Shown: positions 1 through 9,000 of the stretch, piece after piece | How the letters are laid out: the number at the start of each line of letters is the position of its first letter | How positions within the stretch are numbered: position 1 is the stretch's first letter | Assembly (NCBI GenBank): GCA_005888675.1 | Contig: VBBA01000032.1 | Span: 1-11,327 of the forward strand | Length of the DNA stretch: 11,327 nucleotides | DNA from: Candidatus Bathyarchaeota archaeon | Lineage (GTDB): Archaea; Thermoproteota; Bathyarchaeia; 40CM-2-53-6 | Direction of reading: 5' to 3' | Made by a program: the position numbers and the translations under genes | The notes under the pieces: model-generated | Databases searched by the model: none | What the model was told of the DNA's origin: nothing | The model's input: only the letters and a program-made list of their open reading frames with translations

Positions 1-522
1 CAGGGAGTATTGTATGGTCCCTCGGGCGGCTTGGTCCGCGGGTACGCCTCAGCAGTCTTGAGACCGTCTAGTTGGAATTTTGCGTAAGTCGCTGCAAGAA
101 GGGCTGTGGCGATTCCCTTGCTACGATGAGGCTTGGAGATCACAAAGCATAGGATCGATCCTACAGAATCGTTCTCCACCGGATCGTCCACTAGTTCCCG
201 GAGATTCAAGCAGTCTACTCGTGGTCCGGCATTGACCCAGCCCACTACTCGACCATCCAAGTAGGCTAAGAGACCATGAGCCCTTCCAGACTGGATATAC
301 TCGCCTCGTTGCTTCCGATTTTCCATCTGAGCATTGGGAACCTTGTTCCGCTCTTGCTCGCTTCTCGGATCATCATAGAATTCACAAGTATGAGATTCCC
401 CACCAAGGATTATCCTTCGTATTCAGCCAAGGATCGTCATGGTAAACGCCGTCAAAGAAAGAGATGTAATCGTCTACCAATGCGGGGACGAGTTCTCGCA
501 CCGTACTCTTCGCAGTAACCAA
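1..522 (-). pseudogene. GNAT-family N-acetyltransferase, frameshifted and cut by the left window edge
   Basis: GNAT enzymes transfer an acetyl group from acetyl-CoA to an amine; the substrate here is unknown. Reading leftward from a TTG at 522-520, the frame gives VRELVPALVDDYISFFDG, then a DNPWWGISY segment. After one extra base in the AA at 386-387 (TT on the coding strand) the reading continues in a second frame as CEFYDDPRS, then AHGLLAYLDGRVVGWVNAGP, and the acetyl-CoA loop HRSKGIATALLA, then EAYPRTKPPEGPYNTP at the edge. Removing that base joins WWGISY to CEFYDDP, matching the aromatic/Cys stretch I know from this GNAT subgroup, so the break is a real frameshift or a sequencing error. 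The TTG start is chosen because an in-frame TAG lies directly before it and a diverged second copy at 9665 keeps the same TTG. The extent past position 1 is unknown. Confidence 0.8.
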
Positions 523-562
523 CTAGGTCTCCCGTCCATTCCATCCCTTAGACCCGGTCCCT
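488..562 (-). repeat. Direct repeat copy A: GNAT gene start plus leader
   Basis: This stretch matches 9631-9706 in the same orientation, with 13 differences (one of them a single-base gap) over 76 aligned columns by eye. It spans about 40 bases of leader and the first 11 or so codons of the GNAT gene. Within the coding part most differences fall at third codon positions, so both copies evolved for a time as coding sequence. The two copies bracket the whole three-gene secreted-protein operon. Confidence 0.8.
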
Positions 563-752
563 TGTTAGATAGCTCTGGAATTACGTCGCTTCCATGGGGA
601 GCAATACAGGGGTAAGTGAGAGTCATCGGTGGCTCGGTTGAATCGAGCCGTTCGTGTGGATCTTTTAGAGATGTTTCCGGAGTAACGCGGGCCTATGCGC
701 AGGATTGGTTTGCAGAGACCGATTCCCGGGTAACTTTTGACGGCCTTTCTGA
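523..752. other. Intergenic spacer between the propeller operon and the GNAT gene
   Basis: This spacer lies downstream of the operon's last stop codon and upstream of the GNAT start. It holds the leader part of repeat copy A (to 562) and one hairpin at 631-649. I see no convincing ORF, no T-rich tract on the minus strand that would be an obvious archaeal terminator, and no clear TATA box for the GNAT gene. Confidence 0.5.
631..649. other. Hairpin, 6-bp stem, downstream of the operon
   Basis: GGCTCG (631-636) and CGAGCC (644-649) are perfect inverted repeats around a 7-base loop (GTTGAAT). It sits about 105 bases past the stop of the last operon gene. It could be a processing or termination structure, but it has no T-run after it on the minus strand, so the role is open. 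Confidence 0.45.
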
Positions 753-3449
753 CTAGGCACTAATCGTGAAGGACGTAGTTTGCGTCACTGCAAGCGTCTT
801 CCAATTAGCACCCATAATGGCCGGAAAACCGTTCCAAGCGGAAACATAAACCGTGTAGACACCTGGCGTAAGACCAAGTGGGATTGTGAAAGCGAAGTTG
901 AGGAACTCGGAGGCTCCGGAAGTGAGCGACATCGACTTTGTGCCTGAGAATACTGATTGTCCCCTAGCGTTCGTGATCTGAACCACGCCAATGAATTGAG
1001 TAGTCGAGTCTGAAGAACTCTGGACCTGAGTACTCACCGTTACCATAGAACCGGTTTGGAAAATTGATTGTGGATTTCCTTGCAGGTTCAGAATGCTCAC
1101 CGGGGATACGACAAGAGGTATCAGAGGACTGGTCGTTAGTATTGAGACAAAGCCAAAAGAAGTGTCGGGTGCGTAGAGAGTTCCAGTCTTTGGATCAACA
1201 CCTATCCCTGCCCCTTGGAAGCCGAACCCGTCTGCAATGAGTGTGCCGACTACCTTGTTCGTGTTACCATCTATCGCCTGAAGATATCCTCCTGGGTTAG
1301 TGTAGATCAATTGGTTAACAGGGTCGTATGCTATTCCAGCAATCGAGTTTGAAGCCATACCGATCGCGCCCACTAGATTGTTTGTTGCCGTATTGATCAC
1401 TAGGACGGAAGGAGGAGAAGCGCCTCCTGCGTAAGCGTAGACGTTGCCGTTAGCCGGGTCGAAGGTCATCGATGAGATGTAGAGGTTGTTGTATGATCCA
1501 AGATCAATCGTTGAAGACTGGATGTTTCGGCTAGCGTCTATGACCTGAATGGAGGCGGTCCCGTTGTATGTGGCGATGTAAATGTTATTGTTATTCGGGT
1601 TGTAGACAGCTCCTTCAGGGAAGACCCCGACCTTGATCCTGTTTACGATGATGTTCGTTGAAGGATCTATCACAGCGACGTTTGATGAGACGGCGTTTCC
1701 GAATCGTCCGCACAGGTTCACCGTGCCATCTCCGATCGTTAGTGCACCTGCTACTGAAGTGTTGCAGTTAACAAGGGTGACGTATAATTTCCCGTTGGAC
1801 GAGTCATAGACGATCCCGTCAGGGACTGCAGTATTGTTGGCATCGGAAGGAAATACTATCTTGTTGGTGATCTGGTTGGTTGCACCATCTATGATTGAGA
1901 CCATGCTCATATCAGGATTGGTGATGTAGATGTTGCCATTGTTCGGATCGAGGGCCATACTTGATCCATAGGCGATGGGTAGCTTGTAGTACGGATCTCC
2001 AGGCCAGATGGTCGCGACAACCTTGTCGGTTGTCGAACTCATCACGTATACTGAGCCTTGAACGATCGAGTTGACGTAAATGTTGCCGTTGAGGCCGTCG
2101 TAAAGGGCGTCAGCAGGGAAGCCCTGGACGTCATATGTTCCGCTGATCTGATTGGTCGTGGGATTGATAGTGACCGCGACCCCGGTCTCGGCCGAATCGT
2201 ACAGGATCCCGTTGACAGGATCGTAAGCGATGGACATTGGGTTGTAATCTGCAGGCGGCGTCTGGATCGTAGTGACCAATGAATTGGTTGCGCCATTGAT
2301 CACATAGACTGAGTTGGAGTTTATCGTTCCAACGTAGAGAAAACCGTTCTGAGGATCGTACGTAATTCCAGCGGGACGAGGAATGGAAATGAACGTTACG
2401 AAGACGAAGCTCTGCGCACCGGGCGAGCTTCCGGGAAGAGGTATCAGGCCGCTCAGACTGTTGGACCTTGTATCAATGACCGCTACAGCAGGGGCATATC
2501 CTGCGGTGCCTTGGAGCGTGACGTAGGCGTTGGAGTTGTCGGGATCATAGGCTATTCCCATAGCAGGCTCGGCTAGTGAGACGTCTCCAACAGTCGTACC
2601 GGTTGTAGCGTTGACGATGACAAGGTCGCTTGTGCCGCCCGTTGTGTATGGACCAGCGTAGGGGAAGCCGCCGTTCGCAAGTCCCAGCAGGGTGCGGACG
2701 ATGTAGAGGAGGTCGTTGTTCGGATTGTAGACCATCGCTTGGAGAACAGGGTAATTGTTCGGGCTTGTTCCGCTCATTGTTAACGGGATATTCCGTATTA
2801 TCGTGTCCGTAGATGAATCGATTATGGAGATGACGTCTTGGTAGCTTGTCCGGTTTGCGAGACCGACGTAGACATTGTTGTTTCTCGAGTCATAGGTCTC
2901 GGCCATTCCGAAGGTTCCATTGCCGAGGTTGATCGTTTTCAAAAGAGCGTAATTGCTTGCTTGGAGGGCGAAGATTCTAGCTCCGGTTGTAATGGAGTAG
3001 TAGTTTGCAACGTTTCCGTCGAGCACATACAATTCTCCATTCTTCGGGTCTAGGGATTCAGAGATTAGCGTCCCGGGGCTGGTGGGTGTGAGGATTTGTA
3101 TGCTGTGTACTAGGTTCGTCTTGGTATCGAAGGCAAGTAGTGAAGGTGCGAAGCCGCCGAGGAAATCGACGTATCCACTCTGGTCATTGTAGAAGACTGT
3201 GATTGGGACGCCGATGTTATACGCGGAGGAGGGTAGGCTCGGGTAGAGTGTGTCGGTGGATATCTGGAGAGTCGCGTTCATCTTGCCAATGTTCAAGGTC
3301 GCTGTAGCGGTAGCTTGGGTGGACGAGAGACCTTGTGAGTTGTCTGAATGCTGACTTGTGGACGGTATCGTCGCAACTGTGAACCAAAGGAGAAGAAGCA
3401 TCAGCACCGCACGTTCAGAAGTTCGAGATCTGATCAGCTTAGGAAACAT
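753..3449 (-). CDS. Secreted double YVTN-type beta-propeller protein with shared C-terminal domain (intact paralog)
   Basis: The 898-residue protein starts at ATG 3449 with a basic n-region (MFPKLIRSRTSERA) and a hydrophobic core (VLMLLLLWFTVATI), a clear export signal. The body has 14 repeats of the kind YDPxNGxxYV...VxVIDxxTN, enough for two seven-bladed beta-propellers (roughly residues 80-775). Blade 10 carries an insertion with Cys562 and Cys580. A beta-rich C-terminal domain follows (about 780-898; F.TG, TIP, AWNGF). There is no C-terminal membrane helix or known sorting motif. No catalytic residues are recognisable; such propellers usually bind partners or build surface layers, which is inference here. 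It is the last operon gene, starting 18 bases after the previous stop with a purine-rich AAGGAAGATC before the ATG. It ends with TAG. Confidence 0.9.
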   Translation of the reverse strand: MFPKLIRSRTSERAVLMLLLLWFTVATIPSTSQHSDNSQGLSSTQATATATLNIGKMNATLQISTDTLYPSLPSSAYNIGVPITVFYNDQSGYVDFLGGFAPSLLAFDTKTNLVHSIQILTPTSPGTLISESLDPKNGELYVLDGNVANYYSITTGARIFALQASNYALLKTINLGNGTFGMAETYDSRNNNVYVGLANRTSYQDVISIIDSSTDTIIRNIPLTMSGTSPNNYPVLQAMVYNPNNDLLYIVRTLLGLANGGFPYAGPYTTGGTSDLVIVNATTGTTVGDVSLAEPAMGIAYDPDNSNAYVTLQGTAGYAPAVAVIDTRSNSLSGLIPLPGSSPGAQSFVFVTFISIPRPAGITYDPQNGFLYVGTINSNSVYVINGATNSLVTTIQTPPADYNPMSIAYDPVNGILYDSAETGVAVTINPTTNQISGTYDVQGFPADALYDGLNGNIYVNSIVQGSVYVMSSTTDKVVATIWPGDPYYKLPIAYGSSMALDPNNGNIYITNPDMSMVSIIDGATNQITNKIVFPSDANNTAVPDGIVYDSSNGKLYVTLVNCNTSVAGALTIGDGTVNLCGRFGNAVSSNVAVIDPSTNIIVNRIKVGVFPEGAVYNPNNNNIYIATYNGTASIQVIDASRNIQSSTIDLGSYNNLYISSMTFDPANGNVYAYAGGASPPSVLVINTATNNLVGAIGMASNSIAGIAYDPVNQLIYTNPGGYLQAIDGNTNKVVGTLIADGFGFQGAGIGVDPKTGTLYAPDTSFGFVSILTTSPLIPLVVSPVSILNLQGNPQSIFQTGSMVTVSTQVQSSSDSTTQFIGVVQITNARGQSVFSGTKSMSLTSGASEFLNFAFTIPLGLTPGVYTVYVSAWNGFPAIMGANWKTLAVTQTTSFTISA
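756..1067 (-). other. Shared C-terminal domain, copy in the intact propeller
   Basis: Residues 795-898 align over their whole length with the ends of the other two operon proteins: F.TG at the start, an ITNARGQSVF strand, SLTSG, FTIP..LTPGVY, AWNGF, G..W..LA, then FTISA. The pattern suits an Ig-like or CARDB-like beta-sandwich, which I infer from the strand and turn spacing. Confidence 0.75.
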
Positions 3450-3467
3450 CGAGAGATCTTCCTTGAT

Positions 3468-5891
3468 CTATCCGTTGCTCACTGTGAAGGTGGCTGTGAC
3501 TGGTTGGGCGAGTTGTTGGAAGCTGGACCCCAACTGGTTGCGGAAGCCATTCCAGACTTGTCCTGTGGCTTTGTAAGTGCCTGCTGGAAATGTGCTTGGG
3601 ATTGTGAGGAAGAATAGAACCGTACCTTGTTGCCCCGGATCGAGTGTCAATGGCTGGGTCCCAGTGAGCATCTGACGACCGTAGGAGTCGGTGACCGAAA
3701 CCACTGCTAGAGTGGACCGGGTCGACCCTCCAAGGTTCGAGAGCGATTCGGATAATTGAAGCAGTTGCCCAGTCGTGAAAGTGGTCTGGGGAGTGCCCTG
3801 CGAATTTAGTGTTTGAAGTCCGGTAATCTGGATAGTGAAAGTTGGCTGCGAAAAGATGACTAGGTCGCCAGCGGATGAAAAGCTGTTGGCGACGAAGATC
3901 TTGCCGCTAACCGGGTCGACTGCAATCCCGTGCGTTTGCGACCCGGCCTGGAGGGTTGCAGTGACCGAGTTAGATGAGGGGCTGATTGCTTCGACTGCAC
4001 CGTATGGAAAGAATGCGCTGGTGGCGTAGATGTTGTTGTCGATTGGGTTGTAGGCCATTAGCATCGGAAGGAAAGTTGGAAATGAGCCGAGCTGGAATTT
4101 GGTAACCAGTTGATTTGTAGCTCCGTCAACGACGAAGCAGTAGCCATTGGAGGAGTCGCCGATGTACATATCGCCGTTCATTGGATCGAAAGTCATGGCA
4201 GTCGGTGCGGTGTTCTTTCCGAGGCTGATCGTTCCGGACCATGTATTGGTCTTTGAATCTATGATTGATACGTTGCCGGAATAATCGTAGAGACCAATGT
4301 ACATCTGCCCTGACGCCTTATCGTAGGCCGGATAGTATGGATCTCCTCCGACTGTTACGCTTCCAAGGAGAGAATCTGTGGAGCCGCTAAAGACGGCGAC
4401 CGTTCCCCTGTAGTATTGTGCTCCCTGACCTGTTTTCTGGCTGCCGAGGCACCAGACCGTGCCCACTGTGCCGCCGACTGTCGCGGGAGATTGCGGCGTC
4501 GGGGTGATGTTGCAATTGTATAGGGCCACGTACATGTCTCCGTTCGACGGGTCGTATGCAACCCCACTTGGAATCGCTCCGTCGGTTATGCCGTTCCCGG
4601 ATAGGCTGATGGTTTTCTCCAGTATGTCCTTAGTTGTGTCGATGATGTAGACGCTACTCGTGATTCCGCTGGTGACATACAGCTTGTGATCGAAGCCATC
4701 GAAGGCGATCCCGAATTCCGGCCCTATGGTGGGCAGCACCAGGGTTTTCATTACTGCCTCTGTAGTCGCGTTAACTATGAAGACAAGCGGGCTGTTATAA
4801 TCGGTGACGTATATTTTCCCGTCCCCGTAAGCGACCATCCACGGGAATGGGAGTATCGGAAAGGCTGTGGTTATCGTGCCATTTGAAAGATCGTAGCCAA
4901 GGCCTGAACAAGAGTCGGTCGCGATCAGATGCCCGGCAACGGGATCGTCTACCATCCCCATCGCGCATGAGTTGGCATAGGGCGGGATAATTGTCGGGGG
5001 CACTAGATTGGCGACCGCGTTCGTGGCCGTGTTGCTGCTTCCAGCAATGACCGTGATTCCTCCCACTCCAACATGGCCGCCTTGCGAGTTCGTAGCCGCC
5101 CAGTAGGTGGTGACAGCGAAGAAGTCTGGTACAGTAACGTAGAGGTTGCTGTCCGTTGAATCGTATTCTATGGTGAAGGCCGAGCCTGCGTAAACGACTC
5201 CGGAGATCTGGTTGGTCTGCCCGTCGATCATGTAGACGTTACCGTTGTAGAAGTCGGTTACGTAGATAGTATTGTCGGCCGAGTCGTACGCGATTCCCAT
5301 ATCGTAGCCGGCAAGTGGGACGTTCTGCACAACCGTGTTGGTCTGAGTGCTAATCACGGCGACGTTGCTAGTTTCCTGGACATTGTTGAAAAAGACATAC
5401 CCGGTGACGTACATGTCCCGGTTCATCTTGTCGTAGGTTATCGCGAGGGGATATTCTGGGACTTGGATGCTCGTAGTGATCGTATCGGTCGTTGGATCGA
5501 CGACGGTCAAGCTGTTCGTCCCGCCGTAGGCAGGATCCTGGAACGTGCTGACGTAGAGCATTCCATTATCCGGGTCGAATATAATGTCGGAAGCTAGGCC
5601 CGAAGATGCGATTGTACTGGTCTTGACGAGCGTGTTGGTGTTCGCGTCGATCTCTATGAGGTGAATTCCGTCTGGTCCAGAGCAGGCAATGTAAACGTGG
5701 TTATTCGCCGAATCGAATGCGATGGTGGGCCATACGAGCGGGCTCGGAATCTCCAGGCGATCTAGACAGTTTCGCATGGGGACATTTATCGCCCCGACCA
5801 CTTTGTGAGAGTTGGCCGCGTCGAGAATGTAGACCAGGTTGAGGCAATGGTCCGCTTCATAGACAAACCTGTTCTTGGAATCGTAGGCCAC
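3468..5891 (-). CDS. Double YVTN-type beta-propeller protein with shared C-terminal domain; open frame separated from its signal peptide
   Basis: This is the open part (807 residues if read from GTG 5891) of the second operon gene. It has 14 YVTN-like repeats, from VAYDSKNRFVYEADHC to IAVDPVSGKIFVAN, which fits two seven-bladed propellers, then the shared C-terminal domain (about 690-807; F.TG, TIP, VWNGF, FTVSNG). Blade 10 has the same kind of two-cysteine insertion as the downstream paralog (Cys460 and Cys481). The GTG at 5891 falls exactly at the first strand of blade 1 and gives no signal peptide, so it is unlikely to be the ancestral start. The same frame runs upstream through a TAG at 5949-5951 to a TTG at 6062 that would add a signal peptide. 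The protein is therefore either a recent null, a readthrough product, or cytoplasmic. The gene ends with TAG at 3468-3470. Confidence 0.82.
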   Translation of the reverse strand: MAYDSKNRFVYEADHCLNLVYILDAANSHKVVGAINVPMRNCLDRLEIPSPLVWPTIAFDSANNHVYIACSGPDGIHLIEIDANTNTLVKTSTIASSGLASDIIFDPDNGMLYVSTFQDPAYGGTNSLTVVDPTTDTITTSIQVPEYPLAITYDKMNRDMYVTGYVFFNNVQETSNVAVISTQTNTVVQNVPLAGYDMGIAYDSADNTIYVTDFYNGNVYMIDGQTNQISGVVYAGSAFTIEYDSTDSNLYVTVPDFFAVTTYWAATNSQGGHVGVGGITVIAGSSNTATNAVANLVPPTIIPPYANSCAMGMVDDPVAGHLIATDSCSGLGYDLSNGTITTAFPILPFPWMVAYGDGKIYVTDYNSPLVFIVNATTEAVMKTLVLPTIGPEFGIAFDGFDHKLYVTSGITSSVYIIDTTKDILEKTISLSGNGITDGAIPSGVAYDPSNGDMYVALYNCNITPTPQSPATVGGTVGTVWCLGSQKTGQGAQYYRGTVAVFSGSTDSLLGSVTVGGDPYYPAYDKASGQMYIGLYDYSGNVSIIDSKTNTWSGTISLGKNTAPTAMTFDPMNGDMYIGDSSNGYCFVVDGATNQLVTKFQLGSFPTFLPMLMAYNPIDNNIYATSAFFPYGAVEAISPSSNSVTATLQAGSQTHGIAVDPVSGKIFVANSFSSAGDLVIFSQPTFTIQITGLQTLNSQGTPQTTFTTGQLLQLSESLSNLGGSTRSTLAVVSVTDSYGRQMLTGTQPLTLDPGQQGTVLFFLTIPSTFPAGTYKATGQVWNGFRNQLGSSFQQLAQPVTATFTVSNG
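3471..3785 (-). other. Shared C-terminal domain, copy in the interrupted propeller
   Basis: Residues 703-807 (GTG numbering) match the ends of the peptidase and the other propeller: TTFTTGQ, VTDSYGRQMLTG, LDPGQ, TIPSTFPAGTY, VWNGF, GSSFQQLA, TATFTVSNG. Length is 105 residues, against 104 and 107 in its neighbours, with almost no gaps. Confidence 0.75.
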
Positions 5892-6062
5892 ACTGGCAGT
5901 TGTCCAGAGACAGTCGTTTCCCCAGAAGTTCTCCTGCGGGGGTCCGTCCTATGTGGCGGGTATTCGGAAGATCAGTGAGTAAAGGCTACCCAGGATCAAG
6001 GTCGAAAGAGCGAGCACTATCGCGACCCTTACCCGCTTTCTGATTGTCCGGTGGAGTCTCAA
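5892..6062 (-). pseudogene. N-terminal signal-peptide segment of the propeller, ended by an in-frame TAG
   Basis: A TTG at 6062-6060 directly follows the TAA of the peptidase gene (no spacer). It opens a frame reading MRLHRTIRKRVRV, then AIVLALSTLILGSLYSLIF, then RIPAT: a strongly basic n-region and a hydrophobic core, as in an export signal or membrane anchor. The next codon is TAG (5949-5951). After it the same frame continues without a stop through DGPPQENFWGNDCLWTTAS into the first propeller blade at 5891. One base change separates this from a normal 864-residue secreted protein. Because both propeller genes end in TAG, TAG works as a stop in this genome, and decoding as an amino acid is unlikely. 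A strain mutation or sequencing error is the simplest reading. Confidence 0.75.
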
Positions 6063-9000
6063 TTATTTCACTTGGAAGGTGTTCGAGGATGGTGGCGTAT
6101 TGGCGAGCGCGTTCCAAGAACTACCTTGTAGAGCGACGAAGCCGTTCCAGGCTAGAGCGAGGACGATGTACTTGCCGCTGCCAAATGGAATCGTTGTTCC
6201 AATAGTTACCGAGAATGTTACGGTCACGGTCTGACCGGCCTGCAGGGTCACCGATCCTCCACCGATGAAGACGGGTATGCCGCGAGGCCCAATGAACTCC
6301 GCGATCGCCAGCGTACTCTGTGCCTGTGAGTCGGGGTTGCTCAGGGCTACACTGGCTACTACGGTCTGACCGTTTGTAAACGTAGATTGCGGGGACCATG
6401 TGTCATTGAGGATCTGGACAGTCGTTGTTACGGTCGGGCTTCCATTCGATCCTGAGATGAAGCCAGTAGAAAATCCGATTGAAGGACCGTTCTGTGCAGT
6501 CCCCACGCTAAAGGTGGTTTTCGCCAAGAGCCCGGACGATGCCGCTAGGACAGTGTAGCTGCCTGTCAGCGGGTTTGAGGGAAGTGTGAAGCTTGTTGAG
6601 TAGGCTCCTTTAGAATTGGTTGAGAGCTGCTCGATGAAGAATGGACCTCCGCGCGAGTTGTCAACCTCGACACCTACCGTCCGTCCGGTTAACGGGATTC
6701 CTGCTGGGGTTTTGAGGGTTCCAGATAGTTTGACGAAGCTGCCGGGATTGTATCCGATATTGTTTGTCTGGACGAGAAGCATGCCACTAGGCTGGGCGGG
6801 TGACGTGAGCGTGAACTGGACAGTTGTGGTAAGGCCCGGCGTCCCGTTTACGACTTGTCTAGCGTACACGGCATAGCTACCGGAAGGTAGACCGGCGAGG
6901 TTGAGCTTGGCCGTCCATGTGCTGGTTGCGGGATAGTTGATTAGGGTGGCCGTGACGGCTCCGACGAACTGGTTGTTGAGAGCGACTTGGACGTAGCCGT
7001 TGGGCAAGAGAGGATCTCCGAGATTGTAGCCGACTGTGCCGACACTGTCGACGCTCTGCAGAGAAGCCAGGAGAGGTGTCCCGACAACTTCGAAGGTGGT
7101 CGCCCTGACATTTGTCATGAATGAGCCGAGGGAGGGTGATCCGACCCCTGAAGTTGGGACGGTTATTGTTATTTTGCCCGGTGCCGTCCCAGTATAAGTC
7201 CCGTTGGTAAGTGCTGTAGCCTGGTAGTTGTTCGAACCCGCGACGTTCGATATCGTGCCGTATTGGAATGCGATACCGGCGATACTGGTGCCAGCACCGG
7301 TTACCGAGATGTCCCCCTGTCCATAGAGGGTCATGACCGCGAAGTATGATTGACCGTTGAAGTCCCATTGCATAACCCACCATTCTCCCTCTGACGGTGC
7401 AGGTGGGAGGAGGATGTTCGTTAGATTGGACATTACGAGGTTGACATTGAAGTAGCCGCTGAGCCCGGCGACTCTGTAATTGTCAATGAATCCCTTGAGT
7501 ATGTTCAGTTGATCCTGCTGTTGTCCGGTGAAGTAGCCTGGCGCGGAGTTGGGTTTTCCAACCAGCCAGTTCAACGGCGGGAGTGAATGGGTCCCCGTCA
7601 CTGTCAGTGTGGTCGATGCTACGTTTTGGCCTGTAGTTGGGGACGTTATCGTGATCCCTGTCGAGACTGGCTTGGGGACGCAGCCCGAGACGATGCAGCC
7701 TAGATTTGGTGATCCAATTCCTGTGACCGGATCCCATCCTGGTCCTGCATTGTAGCATGGTGTGCCTTGGAAGCAGTTGTTGCCCGTTGTAATATCGTGG
7801 AATATGGGCAAGTATTGAGATGAGTTGAGGATGTTGTAGATTTCGGGGTTGAAGAAGCCAGCGTTAGTATTCCGGGCATTGTCGATCATCGCGATTGCAC
7901 CTGCCCAAAGTGGTGAAGCTAGACTCGTTCCGCCGATCAGGAAGAGGAGACCAAAATTGACACCGTTTAGAACGATAACTACTCCAGTCTGTGGATCTGC
8001 GTCCGCGGCGATGTCGGGTACGCCGCGGCCTGTCGTGGTCATGGAGACTCCTGGTCCAGTCTGCCAAGTTGGTCGTGTGAAGACGCTGGAATAGGCGCCT
8101 CCGGTGCAGCCTGGGTCACAAGTCCAAGTGCTCTCTGCCTTCCAGCCTGTTGATCCTACGTTGAGGTTCGTTCCGCCGACGGATGTGACTAGTGGGTCCG
8201 AGGCGGGATAGCATGCGCCTACATCAAAATTGTTCATGCCTGGGCAGGTGTTTCCCCAGTCCCCAGAGGACGCCAGAACTGTAATCCCTTGGATATCCGC
8301 TTCTGCGTAGAAGGAATGGGTGTATGCGATCAGTGAGGCTGTTCCGATTCCTGAGCTGGCTGTCGAGTTGGCGCCTCCGTCATTGGAGCCTTCGTACTCG
8401 CCGAAGCTCTGAGAGATGATGTTGCCGGCTTGGCTTGTGATGGCGGTTGCTATTGCCTCGCTGAGACCTGGGCCTGGGTCGAAGCTGAGCATGTTAGTCA
8501 AAGCAGCACCAGGAGCCATTGCGTGAGCCCATTCTACGTCCAGGGCAGTTTCAGTGTCCCAGCCTGAGCCGGGCGGGACCCCTAGCAGGCCACCTGTAAC
8601 CGGAAAGTTCGACAGTACTCCGTTGACTGCATCGTTAGTTACGTCATATATTGTGGCAGAGGAGTTGACTGTCTGGATGTTAACGATGGGCGTTGGGAGG
8701 TTGTAGGTGAGCGAGAATTCTGCTAGGTCGGCTTGAATCGTCTTGTCGCCGTATCCCGCGTCAATCAAAACAATGGTTTGTCCTTTTCCATCTAAGCCGG
8801 ATTTCAGAAGGGAGGTTTCGTTGTATGCGTTCTGTAGGTCCGATGGTTGGTAGGGTGGCGAGAAGGGCGGGATTGGGCTTGTCCCGGTTGGTGTGACTTT
8901 CTGAGCTGCAAGGGTGGGTACGAAGAATGTGTAGTTCTCTAGACCAATCACTGACGTTACGTAGGGCGCGTAGTTGGATGGGAGGTAGACCGGTGCTGTA

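Noticed and set aside
276..518. 80-residue plus-strand reading frame
   Set aside because: It is antisense to the GNAT gene, whose conserved motifs explain the sequence; the frame itself shows no protein family feature.
601..660. Third degenerate copy of the 42-base repeat (GTAAGTGAGAGTCA)
   Set aside because: Only short matching blocks separated by gaps; not distinguishable from chance by eye.
5949..5951. TAG as a pyrrolysine or other recoded codon
   Set aside because: Both propeller genes end with TAG at the expected end of the shared domain, so TAG acts as a stop here, and no pyl genes are in the window.
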